Positions 59,550 to 64,000 of a stretch of DNA of 64,000 nt are shown piece by piece (position 1 is the first letter of the stretch; every line of letters begins with the position of its first letter). Made by a program: the position numbers and the translations under genes. The notes under the pieces were generated by a model that did no database searches, was not told the origin of the DNA, and saw only the letters and a program-made list of their open reading frames with translations. The stretch lies in contig NZ_JAPFQO010000001.1 in assembly GCF_026241195.1 (NCBI RefSeq), forward strand, positions 496,001-560,000, written 5' to 3'. The DNA is from Pontibacter anaerobius. GTDB lineage: Bacteria; Bacteroidota; Bacteroidia; Cytophagales; Hymenobacteraceae.

Positions 59550-60815
59550 TTATCCAATCGCCATCCCCTTTGGCCCGGTTGCAGCCAAGGTTACTTTGCT
59601 TACCCGCTCCCGCTCCATGTGCTGCACTACTAAGTATATACCCGCAGCCGTAACGATGGACAAAGCTCCCATAACCCACCACAGCGTAGCAAAACCGTAC
59701 TTGGCAGCCAGGGTTGTGCCCAGGTATGGGGCCACTACATGTGCGGCGGCATAGGATATGGTGTAAAGCCCCATGTAGGCACCGCGGTTGGCAGGTCCGG
59801 AGCGTTCCACCGTAATGGTGGCCATAAAAGGCATCGCGAAGATCTCGGCTATACTTAGCAGCAACATGGCCATAAAAAGTATGCTCAGGTGCTGCGTCAG
59901 GTTCAGGAGTATGTAGGATAGCCCCAGCACCAGCACACCGCCCGCGATCAACCAAGACTTACGCACCCGCTCGCCGATCAGGTAAACCACGATCATCTCC
60001 AGCAGAAACACGATGAGGCCATTTAGGCCGAGCAGGAGCCCTATCTTGCCCTCCGGCAAAGCATAAACCTGCCTGTAGTAGAGCGGCATGGTAGAGAACA
60101 ACTGGAAGAATATGACCGCAAAGCTGCAGCAAAGTATGGCGAAAAGTATGAAATAACCGTCGCGGTAAGGGGAGCGTACTTTGGCAATCGGTTCGCTGCT
60201 GCTGCCGGTCTGCTGTTTTGGCTGGTGCCCCTGCTGGTTGCGGAAGTAAAAAAAGAAGAACAAGCCAGCCATAATGCAGGTAAAGCCATCCGCTATAAAC
60301 AGCCAACGGTACGAAACAGCCGCCAGCAAGCCGCCCAGCGCAGGGCCGATGGAAAAGCCCAGGTTTATGGCCATTCGGTTGAGCGAGAAAGCGCGCGTTA
60401 CGTTCTCAGGGCGTGCATAGGATGCAATGGAGGAGGAGTTGGCGGGGCGTAGGGTGTCGTTTACAAGGCTAAGTATAAACACGCCAGCCATCAGTGCCTC
60501 AAACTGGCGCAGGCTCAACAGCACAAAGTATAAACCGCCCCCCACCGTCAGACTCAGGAACTGCACCTTAAAATGCCCAACCTTATCCGTTAGCCAACCT
60601 CCCAGAAAAGAGCCGCACACGGAGCCAAGGCCATACATGCTCAGGATGATGCCCGCCTCTTTCAAAGTATAGTTCAGTACCTCCGTCAGGTACACGCTCA
60701 GGAACGGTGTTACCATGGCGCCGCTGCGGTTAATCAGCATTACCAGAGACATCATCCAGGCAGGGCGGGAGAGGCCCCCGAAGGCGTTGCGGTAGAGCAG
60801 GAGAATCTTTTTCAT
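59550..60815 (-). CDS. Major facilitator superfamily transporter
   Basis: A 421-residue protein with 12 hydrophobic segments and the MFS loop motif (GSFLGGWLTDKVGHFKVQ, residues ~67-85). It resembles multidrug or sugar efflux permeases of the MdtH/YttB group. A loop of about 25 polar residues with QQTGSSSEPIAK separates the two six-helix halves. The substrate is unknown. It has its own promoter box and is divergent in function from the adjacent translation genes. Confidence 0.9.
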   Translation of the reverse strand: MKKILLLYRNAFGGLSRPAWMMSLVMLINRSGAMVTPFLSVYLTEVLNYTLKEAGIILSMYGLGSVCGSFLGGWLTDKVGHFKVQFLSLTVGGGLYFVLLSLRQFEALMAGVFILSLVNDTLRPANSSSIASYARPENVTRAFSLNRMAINLGFSIGPALGGLLAAVSYRWLFIADGFTCIMAGLFFFFYFRNQQGHQPKQQTGSSSEPIAKVRSPYRDGYFILFAILCCSFAVIFFQLFSTMPLYYRQVYALPEGKIGLLLGLNGLIVFLLEMIVVYLIGERVRKSWLIAGGVLVLGLSYILLNLTQHLSILFMAMLLLSIAEIFAMPFMATITVERSGPANRGAYMGLYTISYAAAHVVAPYLGTTLAAKYGFATLWWVMGALSIVTAAGIYLVVQHMERERVSKVTLAATGPKGMAIG

Positions 60816-60843
60816 AGCAGGTGGTAAGCAGCTGGCGTAAAGG

Positions 60844-60851
60844 CAAAAGTA
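60844..60851 (-). promoter_or_regulatory. Predicted -7 promoter box of the MFS gene
   Basis: The minus strand reads TACTTTTG (TAnnTTTG), 29 bases before the ATG at 60815. Confidence 0.5.
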
Positions 60852-60891
60852 TACTTTTAGCAGGAAATTTCAGCTGTCGCCTGCAGAAAAG

Positions 60892-60930
60892 TAAAAGCCC
60901 CTCACAAGTAGAAACTGAGAGGGGCTTTTA
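60892..60930 (-). terminator. Terminator of pth
   Basis: TAAAAGCCCCTC pairs with GAGGGGCTTTTA across a ~15-base loop; T residues follow on the minus strand. It lies 28 bases after the stop. Confidence 0.82.
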
Positions 60931-60957
60931 AAAATGTATGGGTGCCGATTTTAGAAG

Positions 60958-61602
60958 CTACTTCGTATTAAACTGGTTCATGGTACGCTCCAGGCCAATG
61001 GTGCCGAAGGCGATCACGGCGTCAGCGGCTTTCTCGATGAGTGTTTGCAGCTCCGGCTGCTCGTCGTCGCTAAACTTGTTTAACACATAATCTACCTGCT
61101 TGCCTTTATGGAAATTGTCGCCCACCCCAAAGCGCAGGCGGGGGTAGTTGTTGTTGCCCAGTATTTGCTCAATATGTTTCAGGCCATTGTGCCCGCCGGC
61201 GCTGCCCTTGGCACGGATGCGCAGCTTACCGAAAGGCAAAGCCAAGTCATCGGTAATCACCAGCATCTGCTCTGCAGGCAGTTTTAAGGAAGTTAGCCAA
61301 TGTTGAACAGCCTTGCCGCTCAGGTTCATGTAAGTGGTTGGCTTCACCAGCACAAAGGTGCGCCCTTTGGTTTTTATCTCGGTTACAAAGGCGTGTCGAC
61401 CGGAATCAAAATTGCCCTCATACTTTTTGGCCAGGTAATCCAGCACCATAAAACCAATGTTGTGTCGCGTTTCAGCGTATTCAGGGCCAATGTTGCCAAG
61501 GCCCACAATCAGGTATTTCATACTTGTATCTTCGGTAGCGGCGGCTTCGGTAGAGGAGATGCCCAGCCACTTTTTTATACTTTGAAATGTTAAATCGGCC
61601 AA
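60958..61602 (-). CDS. pth: Peptidyl-tRNA hydrolase
   Basis: It cleaves peptidyl-tRNA released from stalled ribosomes. The 214-residue protein has the family core starting KYLIVGLGNIGPEYAETRHN (catalytic His in TRHNIGF), KPTTYMNLSG, the DDLALPFGKLRIR metal/tRNA loop and GSAGGHNGLKHIEQILG. A 27-residue N-terminal extension (KKWLGISSTEAAATEDTS) precedes the usual start. Similar extensions occur in Bacteroidota, so the ATG at 61602 was kept; a start at 61521 is possible. It lies 3' of rplY and a terminator-like hairpin. Confidence 0.95.
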   Translation of the reverse strand: MADLTFQSIKKWLGISSTEAAATEDTSMKYLIVGLGNIGPEYAETRHNIGFMVLDYLAKKYEGNFDSGRHAFVTEIKTKGRTFVLVKPTTYMNLSGKAVQHWLTSLKLPAEQMLVITDDLALPFGKLRIRAKGSAGGHNGLKHIEQILGNNNYPRLRFGVGDNFHKGKQVDYVLNKFSDDEQPELQTLIEKAADAVIAFGTIGLERTMNQFNTK

Positions 61603-61696
61603 TTGCTAAATTGTTAAAAGGATGGATAGGTTTTGGCAGTGTTGCTACAATATAACAGTTTAACAATTAAGCCCTTCATCCAGTTAATTGACAAAC

Positions 61697-61730
61697 AAAA
61701 AATCCTGCCCCGCTCAGAGCAGGACAGGAC
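61697..61730 (-). terminator. Terminator-like hairpin after rplY
   Basis: On the minus strand TCCTGC pairs with GCAGGA across a ten-base loop, followed by six T. It lies 34 bases after the rplY stop and may only reduce transcription into pth. Confidence 0.7.
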
Positions 61731-61763
61731 TTTTGAGAATATTCTGAGCTGTGGCTCAAAAAA

Positions 61764-62351
61764 TTACTTTTTACCACCACGAGCTTCTTCAGCCTGTGCA
61801 CTCTTAAGGGCACGCGGAATAGTTACTGTAGCGATTGGAGCGCTTGGGTTTGTCAGGATCTCGTAGTTCTCTGGCTTAATTCTGGAAACCTTGATAGACT
61901 TACCAAGTTCCAGTTCAGAGATGTTTACCTCTACGAAGTCTGGCAGGTTAGCAGGAAGCGCTTTGATCTTGATCGCGCGCAGCTTGGTAACCAGTTTACC
62001 ACCGGCCATTACACCAGGAGAGTTGCCAACAAACTTAACAGGCACATCAATTTTTACTGGCTTGTCATCCTGCAGCTCCAGGAAGTCAACGTGCAGCAGC
62101 ATTTCGTTTACCGGGTGGTACTGAGCATCCTGAAGGATAGCGCGGTAGTGCGTGCCTTCGATGTTCAGGTCTACCTCGTGTACTTCCGGCGTGTAAATCA
62201 GGTCACGGAACAGGATAACTGGAGCGTAGAAGTGCACTTGCTCTCCACCGCCGTACAGTACGCCTGGTACATAAGACTCATTACGCAGTTCTTTCGACTG
62301 CTGCTTGCCGAGATTTGCTCTTTTAAACCCTATAATCTCTAACGTTTTCAT
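61764..62351 (-). CDS. rplY: 50S ribosomal protein L25/general stress protein Ctc
   Basis: It binds 5S rRNA in the large subunit. The 195-residue protein is the long Ctc form: the L25 domain (1-90: KTLEIIGFKRANLGKQQSKE, ALLQDAQYHPVNEMLLHVDF-like core) and the TL5 C-terminal domain (~95-185: VPVKFVGNSPGVMAGGKLVT, LPDFVEVNISELELGKSI). It ends in a basic tail (ARGGKK). The order prs-rplY-pth is common in bacteria. It also has its own promoter box in the 44-base gap behind prs. Confidence 0.96.
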   Translation of the reverse strand: MKTLEIIGFKRANLGKQQSKELRNESYVPGVLYGGGEQVHFYAPVILFRDLIYTPEVHEVDLNIEGTHYRAILQDAQYHPVNEMLLHVDFLELQDDKPVKIDVPVKFVGNSPGVMAGGKLVTKLRAIKIKALPANLPDFVEVNISELELGKSIKVSRIKPENYEILTNPSAPIATVTIPRALKSAQAEEARGGKK

Positions 62352-62379
62352 AAAAGTGTTTTGTTAAAATATATTGCTA

Positions 62380-62387
62380 CAAAAGTA
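62380..62387 (-). promoter_or_regulatory. Predicted internal -7 promoter box for rplY-pth
   Basis: The minus strand reads TACTTTTG, 29 bases before the rplY ATG and inside the short gap after prs. Confidence 0.45.
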
Positions 62388-62395
62388 TAGCCTAA

Positions 62396-63325
62396 TTAAA
62401 TAAACAGCGAGCTGATCGACTCGTGGGTAACCACGTTGTTGATCGCCCGGGCGAACAGGTCTGCAAAAGACAGTACCTTGATCTTTGGGCTCTGGTGCTT
62501 GAGCGGAATAGTGTCCGAAACGACCAGTTCCTCCAGCACGGATTTCTCGATGCGCTCATACGCCGGGCCAGACAGTACCGGGTGCGTTGCGATGGCGCGA
62601 ACTGTTTTCGCCCCTTTGTCTTTCAGCAGCTCCGCGGCTTTGGTGATCGTACCGGCAGTGTCTACCATGTCGTCAACCAGCACCACATCCATACCTTCCA
62701 CATCACCGATCACCTGCATCGAGGCGATCTCGTTGGCTCGTTTGCGGTGTTTGTCGCAAACAACCATTTCGGCGCCAAAGTTCTTGGCAAACGATCTTGT
62801 TCTCACCACACCTCCTACGTCTGGCGATGCGAAGATAAGATCGGCACCCAGGTTCAGGCTGCGCAGGTAAGGCACAAAAATGGCCGAGCCGTCCAGGTGG
62901 TCCACCGGGATGTCAAAGAATCCCTGGATCTGGCCTGCATGCAGGTCGCAGGTCATCAGGCGGTCCGCACCTACCGATTGTATGGCATTGGCTACTACCT
63001 TAGAGCCTATGGCCACGCGCGGCTTGTCTTTACGGTCCTGGCGGGCGTAGCCATAGTATGGCATCACCACGATTACTTTATGGGCCGAGGCGCGCTTGGC
63101 GGCGTCCACCAGCAGCATCAGCTCCATCAGGTTGTCAGCCGGCGGAAACGTAGATAGTACGATAAACACCTCTGCGCCACGAACTGACTCGTTATAGTGT
63201 ACGCCTATCTCGCCGTCGCTGAAACGGGAGATGGTAAGATCGCCGAGTTTAGTGCCATAGGCGGCGGCTATTTTCTCAGCCAGGTAACGGGATTCTGAAC
63301 CAGAGAAGATTTTAACTTGTGGCAT
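62396..63325 (-). CDS. prs: Ribose-phosphate pyrophosphokinase
   Basis: It makes phosphoribosyl pyrophosphate from ribose 5-phosphate and ATP, feeding nucleotide, His and Trp synthesis. The 309-residue protein has the signatures YARQDRK (93-99), DLHAGQIQGFF (127-137, metal site) and the PRPP loop DDMVDTAGT (218-226). It is of normal length for the family. It leads the prs-rplY-pth cluster. Confidence 0.97.
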   Translation of the reverse strand: MPQVKIFSGSESRYLAEKIAAAYGTKLGDLTISRFSDGEIGVHYNESVRGAEVFIVLSTFPPADNLMELMLLVDAAKRASAHKVIVVMPYYGYARQDRKDKPRVAIGSKVVANAIQSVGADRLMTCDLHAGQIQGFFDIPVDHLDGSAIFVPYLRSLNLGADLIFASPDVGGVVRTRSFAKNFGAEMVVCDKHRKRANEIASMQVIGDVEGMDVVLVDDMVDTAGTITKAAELLKDKGAKTVRAIATHPVLSGPAYERIEKSVLEELVVSDTIPLKHQSPKIKVLSFADLFARAINNVVTHESISSLFI

Positions 63326-63377
63326 AACGGTGCTAAAACTAAATAACGGTTGTTTTGGGTTTAGTTGATTATGCCCG

Positions 63378-63385
63378 CAAAGCTA
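63378..63385 (-). promoter_or_regulatory. Predicted -7 promoter box of prs
   Basis: The minus strand reads TAGCTTTG (TAnnTTTG), 53 bases before the prs ATG. Confidence 0.5.
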
Positions 63386-63453
63386 CCAAAATTCCTGATG
63401 GCAGTCACCAAATATTTCTGATTTTTAAATACTTACACCTGCTGTATAAGCAA

Positions 63454-63488
63454 AAAAAGAACAACACCCAGTGAGTGTTGTTCTTTTT
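63454..63488 (-). terminator. Terminator of the tRNA-Gln gene
   Basis: AAAAAGAACAACAC pairs perfectly with GTGTTGTTCTTTTT around CCAGTGA, with T residues following on the minus strand, five bases after the tRNA. Confidence 0.88.
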
Positions 63489-63492
63489 AAAG

Positions 63493-63565
63493 TTGTCCGA
63501 CCAGGGCTCGAACCTGGACTCTTCTGAACCAAAATCAGACGTGTTGCCAGTTACACCATCGGACA
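63493..63565 (-). tRNA. tRNA-Gln (anticodon TTG)
   Basis: The minus strand folds as a cloverleaf: acceptor stem TGTCCGA/TCGGACA, D arm with TGGTGTAACTGGCAACAC, anticodon arm CTGATTTTGGTTCAG with TTG, and T arm CCAGGTTCGAGCCCTGG. The discriminator base is A; CCA is not encoded. A terminator follows immediately. Confidence 0.96.
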
Positions 63566-63703
63566 ATCTTCCTACTAAACTTCAGAACTTCCGTTCCTTT
63601 GTCGTTTGGTGATGCAAAGATAGAGAGACGATTTTAAACTGCAAACAATTGCTCTAAAATTTTTCGAAAAATATTAGTCTAAAATCTGCTTCAGGGCCGT
63701 GTC

Positions 63704-63942
63704 CTAGTGCTTTTTGGCTCCCTTGATGCCGCCGAAAAGGTCGCCGTTTGTGTGCCATATGAGGGTTGTGGTCTTATCTAATTTGGTGAAATTCACGGCC
63801 TTATTTTGCGGTGCCTGCCAAAGGCCGCCTGCTGCTCCGTAGTTCCGGAAACCACTACATGGTACCCCGTCTCGCCAAACAGGTACACGTTTTTTTCTGA
63901 AATTTTACTCGTTGCTACGCCGGTGCCCAGTTTCTTTGACAT
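63704..63942 (-). pseudogene. Possible frameshifted remnant of a small gene
   Basis: An ATG at 63942 opens MSKKLGTGVATSKISEKN and runs 49 codons to a stop at 63793. A second frame continues with natural-looking sequence (NYGAAGGLWQAPQNKAVNFT, LIWHTNGDLFGGIKGAKKH) to a stop at 63704-63706. Joined, they would make one ~80-residue protein, so a frameshift or a sequence error is suspected. No family was recognised. The rest of 63566-64000 shows nothing else. Confidence 0.25.
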
Positions 63943-64000
63943 ACTAGACTGCAGCAATGGGAGGAGCAGGCCAGATCGACACATAACAGTCCGGGTTCAC

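Overview
The window looks like a chromosomal segment of a Bacteroidota bacterium of the order Cytophagales, most like the Hymenobacteraceae (Pontibacter-type). This is judged from protein flavour only. The signs are a PorT homologue behind ubiE, a PorE-like OmpA protein, DUF5686 and DUF5606 proteins, many small lipoproteins, SusC/FecA-style receptors and an acyl-ACP desaturase. At least 18 sites match the Bacteroidota -7 promoter element TAnnTTTG. No rRNA, CRISPR array, prophage or intact insertion sequence was seen. There is one tRNA (Gln, anticodon TTG).

Layout. 0-10 kb: a truncated barrel-like protein, dtd, a lipoprotein, an ATP-grasp enzyme, a universal stress protein, a large DUF3352-like/propeller protein, and an EamA-YigZ-CorA operon. 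9.7-14 kb: a sugar-nucleotide pair (FdtA-like isomerase plus DegT aminotransferase), a glycosyltransferase and an acyl-ACP desaturase. 14.6-17.8 kb: a VWA protein and its MoxR/Mg-chelatase-type AAA+ partner. 17.9-24.4 kb: small lipoproteins, a CPBP protease, a ZIP-like protein, a dicarboxylate symporter, a cyclophilin, a fasciclin lipoprotein and an SDR. 25-29 kb: kdtA-rsgA, an AT-rich YcxB-like gene, and a GNAT-methyltransferase pair. 29.8-36.8 kb: peroxiredoxin with a Fur-type regulator, enoyl-CoA hydratase, aspartate kinase, fbp, DUF5606, a TonB-like protein and engB. 37-41.7 kb: a PorE-like protein, ubiE-porT and an SDR. 41.9-53 kb: two tandem kinase-like lipoproteins, a DUF5686 protein, a TonB receptor-PepSY pair and an OmpA lipid-anchored-type envelope protein. 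53-64 kb: typA, msrB, metG, an MFS transporter, the prs-rplY-pth cluster and tRNA-Gln.

The genes are mostly housekeeping or cell-envelope. Type IX secretion/gliding-type functions (PorT, PorE-like), LPS Kdo transfer (kdtA), a deoxyamino-sugar branch and iron uptake (receptor plus PepSY) serve the envelope. dtd, metG, pth, rplY, rsgA, engB and typA serve translation. Prx/Fur, MsrB and Usp serve stress defence.

The most unusual content is not a gene. First, the word AAGTATAA/TTATACTT occurs about 70-80 times by hand count, where about 2 are expected, in both coding and intergenic DNA. Second, the long gaps hold several families of interspersed structured repeats: a 210-265 bp element in three copies, each downstream of and co-oriented with the preceding gene; a MITE-like element with 41-bp inverted ends; palindromes with changing stems and a constant TT-nnn-AA core; and two smaller hairpin families.
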